Part shown: one piece after another, positions 8,148 to 18,513 of the stretch
Layout of the letters: every line of letters begins with the position of its first letter
How positions within the stretch are numbered: position 1 is the stretch's first letter
Assembly: GCA_035294785.1 (NCBI GenBank)
Contig: DATGKF010000104.1
Location: 1-64,000 of the forward strand
Reading direction: 5' to 3'
Origin: Poindextera sp035294785
GTDB taxonomy: Bacteria > Pseudomonadota > Alphaproteobacteria > Caulobacterales > Caulobacteraceae
Length of the DNA: 64,000 bases
Position numbers and translations under genes: made by a program
Notes under the pieces: model-generated
What the model was told of the DNA's origin: nothing
Seen by the model: only the letters and a program-made list of their open reading frames with translations
The model's database searches: none

Positions 8148-9476
8148 ATGGCGCCCCAACGTCTGACCGCGCGTCCGGGCGCCGCGCTGAAAGGCCGGGC
8201 GCGGGCGCCGGGCGACAAGTCGATCTCGCACCGGGCGCTGATCCTGGGCGCGATGGCGCGCGGCGAAACGCGCATCTCAGGCCTGCTTGAGGGCGACGAC
8301 GTCCTCCACACCGCCGAGGCGATGCGGGCGCTCGGCGCGGCCGTCGAAAGGACGGGCGAGGGCGCCTGGCGGGTCGAGGGGCGGGGGGGCCTGGTCGAGC
8401 CCGCCGACGTCATCGATTGCGGCAACTCCGGCACCGGCGTGCGGCTGATGATGGGCGCGGTCGCCGGCTATGCGATCGGAGTCGGCTTCACCGGCGACGC
8501 CAGCCTGCGCGGGCGGCCGATGATGCGGGTGTTGCGGCCTCTCGGCGAGATGGGCGCGGCCTATGTGTGCCGCGAGGGCGGCCGCCTGCCGCTGATGCTG
8601 CGCGGCGGCGCGCTGACCGGCGTCGCCTATCGGCTGCCGGAACCGTCGGCGCAGGTGAAGTCGGCGGTGCTGCTCGCCGGCCTGAACGCCTCCGGCCAGA
8701 CCACCGTCATCGAGCCCGAGCCGACGCGCGACCACACCGAGCGGATGCTGCGCGCCTTCGGGGCGGTCGTCGACGTGACCGACGCGGCGGACGGCCGCCA
8801 CATCCGCCTCGCCGGCGGACAGCCGCTGACCGGGACCGCGATAGACGTGCCGGGCGATCCGTCCTCGGCCGCCTTCCCGCTGGTCGCCGCGCTGGTGACG
8901 CCGGGTTCGGCGGTGACGATCGAGAACGTGCTCTTAAACCCGCTGCGCACCGGCCTCTTTGCGACTCTCATCGAGATGGGCGCGGACCTCGTGATCGCGA
9001 ACCGGCGCGACGCCGGCGGCGAGGCTGTTGGCGACGTCACCGCCCGACACTCCAGCCTGACCGGCGTGACCGTGCCGGCGGCGCGGGCGCCCTCGATGAT
9101 CGACGAATATCCGATCCTGGCCGTCGCCGCCGCCTTCGCCGATGGGCAGACCACCATGCTCGGCCTGGAAGAGCTGGTGGTGAAGGAGAGCGACCGGCTG
9201 GCGCTCACCGTGCGCGGGCTCTCGGCCTGCGGGGTCGTGGTCGAGCAGGTCGGCGCCACGATGAGCGTGCGCGGCGCCGGCGGCGGCAACCATCGCGTCC
9301 GCGGCGGCGCGCAGGTCGCGACCCACGGCGACCACCGCATCGCCATGGCGCATCTGGTGCTGGGGCTGGCGGCCGAGCAGCCGGTCAGCGTCGACGAGCC
9401 GGCCATGATCGCCACCAGCTTCCCCGGTTTCGAGGCCTTGATGGGCGGGCTCGGCGCGGCGATCGAGCCGGCGTGA
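8148..9476 (+). CDS. aroA: 3-phosphoshikimate 1-carboxyvinyltransferase (EPSP synthase)
   Basis: Catalyses transfer of the enolpyruvyl group of PEP to shikimate-3-phosphate, the sixth step of the shikimate pathway. The 442-residue protein has the expected motifs: DKSISHRALILGAMARG near the N-terminus, CGNSGTGVRLMMG, the catalytic-region segment PEPTRDHTERML, and DEYPILAVAAAFA. The C-terminal part ends in EPAMIATSFPGF. Length and order are normal. It overlaps cmk by 4 nt (GTGA), so the two are translationally coupled, and rpsA follows; this order is widespread in proteobacteria. Confidence 0.97.
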   Translation: MAPQRLTARPGAALKGRARAPGDKSISHRALILGAMARGETRISGLLEGDDVLHTAEAMRALGAAVERTGEGAWRVEGRGGLVEPADVIDCGNSGTGVRLMMGAVAGYAIGVGFTGDASLRGRPMMRVLRPLGEMGAAYVCREGGRLPLMLRGGALTGVAYRLPEPSAQVKSAVLLAGLNASGQTTVIEPEPTRDHTERMLRAFGAVVDVTDAADGRHIRLAGGQPLTGTAIDVPGDPSSAAFPLVAALVTPGSAVTIENVLLNPLRTGLFATLIEMGADLVIANRRDAGGEAVGDVTARHSSLTGVTVPAARAPSMIDEYPILAVAAAFADGQTTMLGLEELVVKESDRLALTVRGLSACGVVVEQVGATMSVRGAGGGNHRVRGGAQVATHGDHRIAMAHLVLGLAAEQPVSVDEPAMIATSFPGFEALMGGLGAAIEPA

Positions 9477-10129
9477 GCGGCTTCGTCATCGCCATCGACG
9501 GGCCGGCCGCCTCGGGCAAGGGCGCCATCGCCCATGCGTTGGCTGAATCCTACGGCCTGCCGGTGCTGGACACGGGGCTGCTCTACCGCGCCGTCGGCCT
9601 CTCGGTGACGCGGGCCGGCGAAGACCCCGACGATGCGGCCATCGCCGTCAGCCACGCCCGCGCGCTCGACCTCGGGCGGCTCGCCGATCCGGCCCTGCGC
9701 TCGCTCGAGGCGGGCGACGCGGCCAGCCGCGTCGCCGTGCATCCGGCCGTGCGCGAGGTGCTGCGCGCCGCCCAGCGCGCCTTCGCCGCCCGGCCGGGCG
9801 GGGCCATCGTCGACGGACGCGACATCGGCACCGTCATCGTCCCCGACGCGCCGGCCAAGCTCTTCATCACCGCCACGCTGGAGGCCCGCGCCGAGCGCCG
9901 CTGGCTGCAGCTGAAGGCGACCGACCGGGCGGCGACCCGCGATGCGGTGGTCGCCGACATCGTCCGCCGCGATGCGGTCGACTCCGGCCGCGCCGACTCG
10001 CCGATGCGCCCGGCGGCCGACGCCGTCTTGCTGGACACCACTGAAATGACTATAGAAGCGGCCGCCGATGCGGCCCGCCGCATCGTCGAGGCGGCGCGCG
10101 CCCGATGGGACGCTTCCCGGACGGGCTAA
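9473..10129 (+). CDS. cmk: (d)CMP kinase
   Basis: Phosphorylates CMP and dCMP with ATP. It is 218 residues long, with the P-loop IDGPAASGKGAIAHALA at the N-terminus, the substrate segment LDTGLLYRAVG, and VDGRDIGTVIVPDAPAKLFI in the middle. The LID-type region DSGRADSPMRPAADA is also present. The start is the GTG that overlaps the aroA stop. The aroA-cmk-rpsA arrangement supports the call. Confidence 0.96.
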   Translation: MSGFVIAIDGPAASGKGAIAHALAESYGLPVLDTGLLYRAVGLSVTRAGEDPDDAAIAVSHARALDLGRLADPALRSLEAGDAASRVAVHPAVREVLRAAQRAFAARPGGAIVDGRDIGTVIVPDAPAKLFITATLEARAERRWLQLKATDRAATRDAVVADIVRRDAVDSGRADSPMRPAADAVLLDTTEMTIEAAADAARRIVEAARARWDASRTG

Positions 10130-10284
10130 TCCACCCGCGCCCTTTGCCTCGAACGCCGCGGGCTTCCGCTCGGGCGCCGGTCAATCGCCGGCTCTCCGTG
10201 CGCTTCGCTACATCCTGACAACCCTCGCGGGACCGAGGCGGGCGAACGCGTCCGCCGCCCGCCTTTGAAAGACGAAAGAGACTT

Positions 10285-11994
10285 ATGGCCGACGATATGA
10301 CGATGACCCCGACGCGTGACGACTTCGCCTCGTTGCTCGACGAGTCCTTTGGCGGGCGCGACTTCATGGAAGGCACGGTGGTGAAGGGCATCGTCGTGGC
10401 CATCGAGAAGGACTTCGCCATCGTGGACGTGGGCCTGAAGACCGAGGGCCGCATCCTGACCAAAGAGTTCGGGGTCGGCGAGGACGGCAAGGCGACCATC
10501 CAGGTCGGCGACGAGGTCGAGGTGTTCCTGGAGCGGGTCGAAAACGCCCTCGGCGAGGCGGTGATCAGCCGCGACAAGGCCCGCCGCGAAGAGGCCTGGA
10601 CCCGGCTCGAGGCCGTCTACGCCAGGAACGAGCCGGTGCAGGGCTCGATCGTCGGCCGCGTGAAAGGCGGCTTCACCGTCGACCTCGGCGGCGCATCGGC
10701 CTTCCTGCCCGGCAGCCAGGTCGATATCCGCCCGGTGCGCGACGTCGGCCCGCTGATGGGCAAGGAACAGCCCTTCGCCATCCTCAAGATGGACCGCCCG
10801 CGCGGCAACATCGTCGTCTCCCGCCGCGCCATCCTCGAAGAGGCCCGCGCCGAACAGCGCACCGAACTGGTCAGCCAGCTGCACGAGGGCGAGGTGCGCG
10901 AGGGCGTGGTCAAGAACATCACCGACTACGGCGCCTTCGTGGACCTGGGCGGCATCGACGGGCTCTTGCACGTCACCGACATGAGCTGGAAGCGCGTCTC
11001 GCACCCCAGCCAGGTTCTGGCGGTGGGCGACACGGTCAAGGTGCAGATCGTCAAGATCAACCCCGACACCCAGCGCATCTCGCTCGGCATGAAGCAGCTG
11101 CAGTCCGATCCCTGGGACGGGGTCGAGGCCAAGTATCCGGTGGGCGCCAAGTTCACCGGCCGCATCACCAACATCACCGACTACGGCGCCTTCGTGGAGC
11201 TGGAAGCCGGCGTCGAGGGCCTGGTGCACGTCTCCGAGATGTCGTGGACGAAGAAGAACGTCCATCCGGGCAAGATCGTCTCCACCTCTCAGGAGGTCGA
11301 GGTGGTGGTGCTGGACGTCGACGCGTCCAAGCGCCGCGTTTCGCTCGGCCTCAAGCAGGCGATGGACAATCCGTGGGACGCGTTCGTCAAAGCGCATCCG
11401 GTGGGCTCGACGGTCGAGGGCGAGGTGAAGAACGCCACCGAATTCGGCCTCTTCCTCGGTCTCGACAACGATATCGACGGGATGGTGCACCTGACCGATC
11501 TCGACTGGAGCGTCTCCGGCGAGGAGGCCATCCAGAAGTTCAAGAAGGGCGACATGGTCAAGGCCAAGGTCCTGGACGTCGATGTCGAGAAGGAGCGGAT
11601 CTCCCTGGGGATCAAGCAACTCGCCGGCGATCCGATGTCGGAGGACACCTACCGCAAGGGCCAGACCGTGACCGTGCAGGTGACCGAGATCACCTCAGGC
11701 GGGATCGAGGTGAAGTTCGGCGACGACGCCGCCCCGATGACGGCCTTCATCCGCAAGTCGGACCTTTCGCGCGACCGCTCGGAGCAGCGGCCGGAACGGT
11801 TCGCGGTCGGCGACCGGCTGGACGCGCAGATCACCAACCTCGACAAGTCCGCCCGCCGGGTCTCGCTGTCGGTGAAAGCGCTGGAAGTGGCCGAGGACAA
11901 GGAGGCGATCGAGAAGTTCGGCTCCTCCGACTCCGGGGCCTCGCTCGGCGATATCCTGGGCGCGGCCCTGCGCGAAAAGGCCGCCAAGGAGTAG
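10285..11994 (+). CDS. rpsA: 30S ribosomal protein S1
   Basis: A 569-residue RNA-binding ribosomal protein that helps mRNA bind to the 30S subunit. Six S1/OB-fold repeats are visible; the best-conserved ones read NITDYGAFVDLGGIDGLLHV, NITDYGAFVELEAGVEGLVH and NATEFGLFLGLDNDIDGMVH. The C-terminus is charged (ALREKAAKE). A 155-nt gap separates it from cmk and probably holds its own promoter. A strong intrinsic terminator follows 39 nt after the stop. Length and domain count fit the family. Confidence 0.98.
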   Translation: MADDMTMTPTRDDFASLLDESFGGRDFMEGTVVKGIVVAIEKDFAIVDVGLKTEGRILTKEFGVGEDGKATIQVGDEVEVFLERVENALGEAVISRDKARREEAWTRLEAVYARNEPVQGSIVGRVKGGFTVDLGGASAFLPGSQVDIRPVRDVGPLMGKEQPFAILKMDRPRGNIVVSRRAILEEARAEQRTELVSQLHEGEVREGVVKNITDYGAFVDLGGIDGLLHVTDMSWKRVSHPSQVLAVGDTVKVQIVKINPDTQRISLGMKQLQSDPWDGVEAKYPVGAKFTGRITNITDYGAFVELEAGVEGLVHVSEMSWTKKNVHPGKIVSTSQEVEVVVLDVDASKRRVSLGLKQAMDNPWDAFVKAHPVGSTVEGEVKNATEFGLFLGLDNDIDGMVHLTDLDWSVSGEEAIQKFKKGDMVKAKVLDVDVEKERISLGIKQLAGDPMSEDTYRKGQTVTVQVTEITSGGIEVKFGDDAAPMTAFIRKSDLSRDRSEQRPERFAVGDRLDAQITNLDKSARRVSLSVKALEVAEDKEAIEKFGSSDSGASLGDILGAALREKAAKE

Positions 11995-12033
11995 GCGCGC
12001 CGCGCCGCTCGAAAACCGCCCAACGATCGGGCG

Positions 12034-12066
12034 CCGCCCGCCGGCTCGACCCCGGCGGGCGGTTTT
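12034..12066 (+). terminator. Intrinsic terminator of rpsA
   Basis: A perfect 11-bp GC stem (CCGCCCGCCGG / CCGGCGGGCGG) with a 7-nt loop is followed directly by TTTT. It sits 39 nt after the rpsA stop and before the ihfB promoter region. Confidence 0.9.
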
Positions 12067-12143
12067 CGCGCGATTTGATCGCCTAGTCCCTTGAACCGCA
12101 ACGCTGACTTGGCCATGGTCGGTTCGGGAACACGGGGCTGGCC

Positions 12144-12428
12144 ATGATCAAATCCGAGCTGATCGCCAAGCTGGCGAGCGAGAATCCGCACCTCACCCTG
12201 CGCGACGTCGAGCGTGTGGTCGGGGTCGTGCTCGACCGGATGGCGAGCGCGCTGGCCGGCGGCGGCCGCGTCGAGCTTCGCGGCTTCGGCGCCTTCTCGG
12301 TTCGCTCCCGCCCGGCGCGCACCGGCCGCAATCCGCGCACCGGCGCCGCCGTCAGGGTCAAGGCCAAGCACGTTCCCTTCTTCAAGAGCGGCAAGGAGCT
12401 CCGCGAGCGGCTGAACGCGGACGCCTAG
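12144..12428 (+). CDS. ihfB: Integration host factor subunit beta
   Basis: A 94-residue HU/IHF-family DNA-bending protein. The N-terminus MIKSELIAKLASENPHL, the beta-arm segment FGAFSVRSRPARTGRNPRTG and the C-terminal VPFFKSGKELRERLN match IHF-beta. It partners with the alpha subunit, encoded outside the window, and bends DNA at promoters and recombination sites. It lies directly downstream of rpsA, its usual position, separated by the terminator. Confidence 0.96.
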   Translation: MIKSELIAKLASENPHLTLRDVERVVGVVLDRMASALAGGGRVELRGFGAFSVRSRPARTGRNPRTGAAVRVKAKHVPFFKSGKELRERLNADA

Positions 12429-12443
12429 CGAGGAGTCCGGTCA

Positions 12444-12839
12444 ATGCTGAAGGAATTCCGCGAGTTCATCGCGCGGGGAAACGTCGTCGACCTGGCCGTC
12501 GGGGTCATCATCGGCGGCGCGTTCGGCGCCATCGTCAAAAGCCTGGTCGACCAGATCATCATGCCGCCGATCGGCCTGATCACCGGCGGCATCGACTTCG
12601 CCCAGCTCAAGATCGTGCTGAAGCCGGCCGCCGGCAAAGCCGCCGAAGTGGCCATCGGCTACGGCGCCTTCATCAACAATATCCTCGACTTCCTGATCGT
12701 CGCCTTCGTCATCTTCCTCATGGTCAAAGGCATCAACAGCATCAAGCGCGAGGAAGCCGTCGCCGAAGCGCCGCCGCCCGGCCCGACGCCGACCGAGGCG
12801 CTGCTCACCGAGATCCGCGACCTGCTCAAGGCGCGCTGA
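12444..12839 (+). CDS. mscL: Large-conductance mechanosensitive channel MscL
   Basis: An inner-membrane homopentameric tension-gated channel that releases solutes on hypo-osmotic shock. The 131-residue protein begins MLKEFREFIARGNVVDLAVG, has TM1 (VVDLAVGVIIGGAFGAIV), a periplasmic loop (GLITGGIDFAQLKIVLKP), TM2 (ILDFLIVAFVIFLMVKGI), and a cytoplasmic helix ending in LLTEIRDLLKAR. The gene starts 15 nt after ihfB with GAGG upstream, so it may be co-transcribed with ihfB. Confidence 0.97.
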   Translation: MLKEFREFIARGNVVDLAVGVIIGGAFGAIVKSLVDQIIMPPIGLITGGIDFAQLKIVLKPAAGKAAEVAIGYGAFINNILDFLIVAFVIFLMVKGINSIKREEAVAEAPPPGPTPTEALLTEIRDLLKAR

Positions 12840-12846
12840 GGCGGGC

Positions 12847-13239
12847 GTGCGCCAACGCCTGTCCCTCGTCGCGGTCGTCGTCCGCGACTACGACGAGGCC
12901 ATCGCCTTCTACACCGGCGTGATGGGGTTCCGTCTCGTCGAGGACACGCCGCAAGGCGGCGCCAAGCGCTGGGTCGTCGTCGAACCACCCGGCGATGGCG
13001 GCAGCGCGCTCCTGCTCGCCCGCGCCGTGAACAACCGGCAGGCGGCCCACATCGGCGATCAGACCGGCGGGCGCGTATTCCTTTTCCTGCACACCGACGA
13101 CTTCGAACGCGATCACGCACGGCTGAGCGCGGCTGGGGTGGCCTTCGTCGAGGGACCGCGCGATGAGCCTTACGGCCGCGTCGCGGTGTTCGAGGACCTC
13201 TACGGGAATCGCTGGGACCTGATCGAGCCCAAGGGTTGA
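12847..13239 (+). CDS. VOC-family (glyoxalase-like) protein
   Basis: A 130-residue single-module vicinal-oxygen-chelate protein. It begins VVVRDYDEAIAFYTGVMGFR and ends with GNRWDLIEPKG, the paired beta-alpha-beta-beta-beta repeats of glyoxalase/bleomycin-resistance folds. The start is GTG at 12847, 7 nt after the mscL stop. It may be a metal-dependent lyase, isomerase or dioxygenase-like enzyme; the substrate cannot be told. It may be co-transcribed with mscL. Confidence 0.85.
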   Translation: MRQRLSLVAVVVRDYDEAIAFYTGVMGFRLVEDTPQGGAKRWVVVEPPGDGGSALLLARAVNNRQAAHIGDQTGGRVFLFLHTDDFERDHARLSAAGVAFVEGPRDEPYGRVAVFEDLYGNRWDLIEPKG

Positions 13240-13271
13240 CCGCCGCCGGCCTGGGCCTAAGTGAGCGGCCG

Positions 13272-13910
13272 ATGACCAGCGCCAAGATCTGCGGACTGTC
13301 GACGCCGGAGGGCGTGCAAGCGGCGCTGGGCGGCGGCGCGGCCTTCATCGGCTTTATGTTCTTCGATGCGAGCCCGCGGCGCGTCTCGCCGGACACCGCT
13401 GGGCGGCTGGCCGCGCCAGCGCGTGGGAAGACGCGCATCGTCGCCGTAACCGTCGATCCGGACGACGCGGCGCTCGACCGCATCATGGCGGCGCTCAAAC
13501 CCGACCTCATCCAGCTGCACGGCCGCGAAACGCCGGCAAGGGCGCGCGAGATCGGGCGACGCACGGGCGCCGGCCTCATCAAGGTGCTGCCGGTGGCGAC
13601 GGCCTCGGACGTCGATGCCGCCGCCGCCTACGACGGGCTGGTCGATCATCTGATGTTCGAAACCAAGCCCGCGGCGGACGCCGAGCGGCCGGGCGGCAAC
13701 GGGCTGGCGTTCGACTGGAGCCTGATCGCAGGGCGCCGGTTCGAGCGCCCGCACTTCATCGCCGGCGGCCTCGATCCGTGGAACGTGGCGGACGCCGTCC
13801 GGGTCTCCGGCGCGCCGCTGGTCGACGTTTCCTCTGGCGTGGAGCGAGGCGCGGGGCTAAAGGACCCGGCCCTCATCTCGGCCTTCCTCGACGCGGTCGC
13901 CCGCGCCTAG
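13272..13910 (+). CDS. trpF: Phosphoribosylanthranilate isomerase
   Basis: Catalyses the Amadori rearrangement of phosphoribosylanthranilate in tryptophan synthesis. At 212 residues it is TIM-barrel length. The N-terminus AKICGLSTPEGVQAAL carries the catalytic Cys of the KICG motif. PDLIQLHGRETP and FIAGGLDPWNVADAV are typical, and VDVSSGVERGAGLKDP gives the catalytic Asp and phosphate site. The ATG at 13272 is preferred over an upstream TTG because the family begins just before KICG. It is followed by trpB and trpA, the conserved alphaproteobacterial order. Confidence 0.95.
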   Translation: MTSAKICGLSTPEGVQAALGGGAAFIGFMFFDASPRRVSPDTAGRLAAPARGKTRIVAVTVDPDDAALDRIMAALKPDLIQLHGRETPARAREIGRRTGAGLIKVLPVATASDVDAAAAYDGLVDHLMFETKPAADAERPGGNGLAFDWSLIAGRRFERPHFIAGGLDPWNVADAVRVSGAPLVDVSSGVERGAGLKDPALISAFLDAVARA

Positions 13911-13928
13911 AGCGATTTTCGAACACCC

Positions 13929-15129
<1,201 letters not shown>

Positions 15130-15137
<8 letters not shown>

Positions 15138-15960
15138 CCGTCTCGCCGCCCGCTTCGCCGCCCTGAAACGCGAAGGCCGCGCCGGCTTCGTCGCCTATGT
15201 GATGGCCGGCGACCCCGATGCCGAGACGGCGCTCGCCATCCTGAGCGGCCTGCCGGGCGCCGGCGCCGACCTGATCGAGGTCGGCTTTCCCTTCTCCGAT
15301 CCCATGGCCGAGGGCCCGCCTGTGCAGCGGGCCGCGCAGCGGGCGCTGGCGGCCGGGACGACCCTGTCGGGCGTGCTCGACCTGGTCCGCCGGTTCCGCG
15401 CCGGTGACGAAGCGACGCCGATCGTGCTCATGGGCTACCTCAACGTGCTGCTGACCTACGGGCTTGGCGCCTTCGCCCGCGACGCGGCCGCGGCCGGCGT
15501 CGATGCGGCCATCGTCGTCGACTGTCCGCCCGAGGAGGCCGATCCCCTCGCCGACGCCCTCGACGCCGCCGGCGTGGCGCTCGTGCGGCTGGCGACGCCG
15601 ACCTCCGACGATGCGCGGCTCGCCGTCATCGCCCGGCGGACCGCCGGCTTCATCTATTATGTGTCGGTGGCCGGCGTGACGGGGGTCAAGGCGGTCGATA
15701 CGGCCGGCGTCGGCCCGGCGGTCGAGCGCATCCGCCGCGCGACGGGCCTTCCCGTCGCCGTCGGATTCGGCATCCGCACACCCGAGCAGGCGGGCGCCGT
15801 GGCCAAGGTCGCCGACGCGGTCGTGGTCGGCTCGGCGCTGGTCGACGAGGTCGCCGCGGCGCTTGAAGCGAACGAAAATGTGACAACGAGAGTTCTGGCA
15901 ACGGCGGCGCGACTGGCCCAGGCTGTGCGCGCCTCTGGCCGGGAGCGGGTTCAGGCGTAA
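15130..15960 (+). CDS. trpA: Tryptophan synthase alpha chain
   Basis: Cleaves indole-3-glycerol phosphate to indole and glyceraldehyde-3-phosphate, channelled to TrpB. It is 276 residues long and a TIM barrel: FVAYVMAGDPDAETAL, LIEVGFPFSDPMAEGPPVQ with the catalytic Glu (E49 in E. coli numbering), GYLNVLLTYG, and VSVAGVTGVKAVDT. The second catalytic acid, Asp60 in the E. coli enzyme (PLADGP), aligns here with Glu in PMAEGP. The ATG at 15130 overlaps the end of trpB. It is followed 6 nt later by accD. Confidence 0.96.
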
Positions 15961-15966
15961 GGACGG

Positions 15967-16890
15967 ATGGCGGAAGCAGAAGACTTCTCGGACAAGGGCG
16001 GCCCGCCGCAGAAGCCGCCGCGCGACCGCGGCTGGCTCTCGCGCATCGCGCCCGGCGTTCGGCGCCTGGTCGCCAAGCGCGAGGCGCCCGACAACCTCTG
16101 GGTCAAGTGTCCCGACACCGGCGAGATGATCTACCGCGCCGATCTGGAAGCGGCGCTCTGGGTGACGCCGGTCGGCCGGCACATGCGCATCGGCCCGGAT
16201 CTGCGCTTCGCCTACACCTTCGACGGCGGCGTGCACGACGATATCGAGGCGCCGGCGGCGCCGGATGATCCGCTGCATTTCGTCGACGAGCAGTCCTACC
16301 GCCAGCGGCTGGCGTCGGCGCGCAAGGCGACCGGCGAGCGCGACTCCGTCACCCTGGCCGCCGGCGAGATCAAGGGCACGCCCGCGATCGCCCTCGTCCA
16401 CGACTTCGCCTTCATGGGCGGCTCGCTCTCGATGGCCGCCGGCGAGGCCTTCATGGCCGCCGCCGACCAGGCGATTAAGCGCGATTGCCCGCTGGTGGCC
16501 TTCACCGCCTCCGGCGGCGCCCGCATGCAGGAGGGCGCGCTCGCGCTCATGCAGATGGCGCGCGCCACCCTCAAGGTGCAGGACCTGAAGGCCGCGCGCC
16601 TCCCGTACGTCGTCGTCCTCACCGACCCGACCACCGGCGGCGTCACCGCCTCCTACGCCATGCTGGGCGACGTCCACCTGGCCGAGCCTGGCGCGCTGAT
16701 CGCCTTCACCGGCCCGCGGGTGATCGAGCAGACCATCCGCGAAACCCTGCCGCCCGGCTTCCAGCGGGCGGAGTATCTGCTAGAGAAGGGCATGGTCGAC
16801 CAGGTCGTCCCCCGCAAGGAACTGCCGGCGACACTGGGCTCGATCCTTTCAACGCTGATGCTGGGGCGAAGCCGCCGTCACGCCGCCTGA
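15967..16890 (+). CDS. accD: Acetyl-CoA carboxylase carboxyltransferase subunit beta
   Basis: The carboxyltransferase beta subunit makes malonyl-CoA with AccA. It is 307 residues long. The body has GSLSMAAGEAFMAAADQA, FTASGGARMQEGALALMQMA and DPTTGGVTASYAMLGD, the oxyanion and CoA-binding segments. The N-terminal zinc ribbon is degenerate: KCPDTGEMIYRADLEAALWV then TPVGRHMRI keeps only the first of four cysteines found in E. coli AccD. It is placed between trpA and folC in one tight run (6- and 7-nt gaps), so probably one operon. Confidence 0.96.
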   Translation: MAEAEDFSDKGGPPQKPPRDRGWLSRIAPGVRRLVAKREAPDNLWVKCPDTGEMIYRADLEAALWVTPVGRHMRIGPDLRFAYTFDGGVHDDIEAPAAPDDPLHFVDEQSYRQRLASARKATGERDSVTLAAGEIKGTPAIALVHDFAFMGGSLSMAAGEAFMAAADQAIKRDCPLVAFTASGGARMQEGALALMQMARATLKVQDLKAARLPYVVVLTDPTTGGVTASYAMLGDVHLAEPGALIAFTGPRVIEQTIRETLPPGFQRAEYLLEKGMVDQVVPRKELPATLGSILSTLMLGRSRRHAA

Positions 16891-16897
16891 TCCGTCC

Positions 16898-18226
16898 GTG
16901 AGCATCGACTACGATCCCATCCGCGCGTCGGATCGGACGATCCAGCGCCTTCGCGCGCTGCATCCGTCCAAGATCGACTTCTCCACCGGCCGGGTCGAGC
17001 GGCTGCTCGACGCCATGGGCCATCCCGAACAGCGCATGGGCCGGGTGATCCACGTCGCCGGCACCAACGGCAAGGGCTCGACCACCGCCTACCTGCGCGC
17101 CATCGCCGAGGCCGCCGGCCTGACGGTGCACGTGCTGACCTCGCCGCACCTGGTGCGCTTCGCCGAGCGCATCCGCATCGCCGGGCGGCTGATCACCGAC
17201 GCCGAGCTGGACGAGCTGGCCGACCTCGTGGAGGCGAAGAACCAAGGTCAGCCGATCAGCTTCTTCGAGATTTCCACCTGCCTGGCGTTCGAGGCCTTCG
17301 CGCGCACGCCGGCCGACCTGGCGGTGATCGAGGTCGGCCTCGGCGGCCGCTACGACTGCACCAACGTGTTCGCCGCGCCGGCGGTGAGCGTGATCACGCC
17401 GGTGGCGCTGGACCATCTGGAGATCCTCGGGCCGGAGCTTTCCAAGATCGCCTGGGAAAAGGCCGGCATCGTCAAGCGCGGCCGCCCGGTCGTCGTCGCC
17501 CGCCAGGTCGACGAGGCGCTGGCGGTGATCGAGGCGGAGGCCGCGGGGCTGGATGCGCCGATGATGCTGCTCGGCCGCGACTTCGACGCCTACGAGCAGC
17601 GCGGGCGGCTTGTCCTCCAGTTCGAGGATCAGTTGCTCGACCTGCCGCCGCCCAGCCTCTTCGGCCCGCACCAGTTCGAGAACGCCGCCGTCGCCGTCGC
17701 CGCCATGCTCAGGCTCGACGATCCGCGCATCGACGACGCCGCCCTGGCGCGCGGCGTGGCGTCCGCCGACTGGCCGGGCCGCTTCCAGTCGCTGACCAAG
17801 GGTCCGCTGGCGGCGAAGGCCCTGGCGCGTGGCTCGGACATCTGGCTGGACGGCGCCCACAACCCACACGGCGGCGCGGCGCTGGCGCAGTCGGTGGCGC
17901 GCCTGGCGGCCCGGGACGGCCGGCCGGTGACGCTGGTGGTCGGCATGTTCGGGCGCAAGGACGCCAGCGGCTTCTTCCCCAACTTCACCGCGCTCGGGCC
18001 GCGCGTCTTCACCACGCCGTTCAACTCGCCCAGCGCCGCGCCGGCCGACGAACTGGCCGCCGCGGCACGCGTCGCCGGCCTGCACGCCACGGAGTCGGCC
18101 AGCATCGAGGAAGCCGTCGACAGCGCCCTTGCCGAACCCGGCCCCGCGCCGCACCTCATCATCTGCGGCGGCCTCCACTTCGTCGGCGACGTCCTCGCGA
18201 TGACCCCGGAGACCTGGCCGACGTAA
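16898..18226 (+). CDS. folC: Bifunctional folylpolyglutamate synthase/dihydrofolate synthase
   Basis: Adds glutamate to dihydropteroate and to folates. The 442-residue Mur-ligase-type protein has the P-loop HVAGTNGKGSTTAYLRA, the segment LTSPHLVRFAERIRI, ISFFEISTCLAFEAFA and VGLGGRYDCTNVF. ALDHLEILGPELSKIAWEKA carries the Mur-type lysine region, and DGAHNPHGGAAL belongs to the C-terminal domain. GTG start. Last gene of the trpFBA-accD-folC run; an intergenic repeat follows. Confidence 0.96.
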   Translation: MSIDYDPIRASDRTIQRLRALHPSKIDFSTGRVERLLDAMGHPEQRMGRVIHVAGTNGKGSTTAYLRAIAEAAGLTVHVLTSPHLVRFAERIRIAGRLITDAELDELADLVEAKNQGQPISFFEISTCLAFEAFARTPADLAVIEVGLGGRYDCTNVFAAPAVSVITPVALDHLEILGPELSKIAWEKAGIVKRGRPVVVARQVDEALAVIEAEAAGLDAPMMLLGRDFDAYEQRGRLVLQFEDQLLDLPPPSLFGPHQFENAAVAVAAMLRLDDPRIDDAALARGVASADWPGRFQSLTKGPLAAKALARGSDIWLDGAHNPHGGAALAQSVARLAARDGRPVTLVVGMFGRKDASGFFPNFTALGPRVFTTPFNSPSAAPADELAAAARVAGLHATESASIEEAVDSALAEPGPAPHLIICGGLHFVGDVLAMTPETWPT

Positions 18227-18237
18227 GGCCACCCCCG

Positions 18238-18367
18238 CCCCCGCTCATCCCCGCGAAAGCGGCGACCCAGGCTTTTTGTCCACGAACCTCACGAACCTCA
18301 CGAACGGGTGCGGTCCCTCGCGCTGCGCTCTCAGCTTCACTGTTCGTGAGGTTCGTGAGGCTCGTGG
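18238..18367. repeat. Composite intergenic repeat: REP-like hairpin plus 26-bp inverted repeat
   Basis: Two parts. First, CCCGCTCATCCCCGCGAAAG and the following bases form a CCGC-GAAA-GCGG hairpin and reach a T run at 18273-18277, a repeat type common between alphaproteobacterial genes; it could terminate folC transcription. Second, 26-nt arms at 18280-18305 and 18342-18367 are inverted copies with one mismatch, each built of the repeated unit CACGAACCT, with a 36-nt spacer. The interval from folC to argE (287 bases) holds no gene that can be supported. Confidence 0.8.
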
Positions 18368-18513
18368 TCAATCGAAGCGGCGTAGTTGCTGCCTTCAACC
18401 CATCGGGAAAAACACCTGGGTCCGCTGAATCCACAAACGAAGTGCAACACGCCCTGACGGATGCATCCGTCGCCGCGCTTGGGTGAGCGGACACGCCCGG
18501 CTAGGGTCTACCC

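Noticed and set aside
10126..11619. A 497-codon open frame antisense to rpsA
   Set aside because: Composition effect of the same kind; no motif and rpsA fully explains the region.
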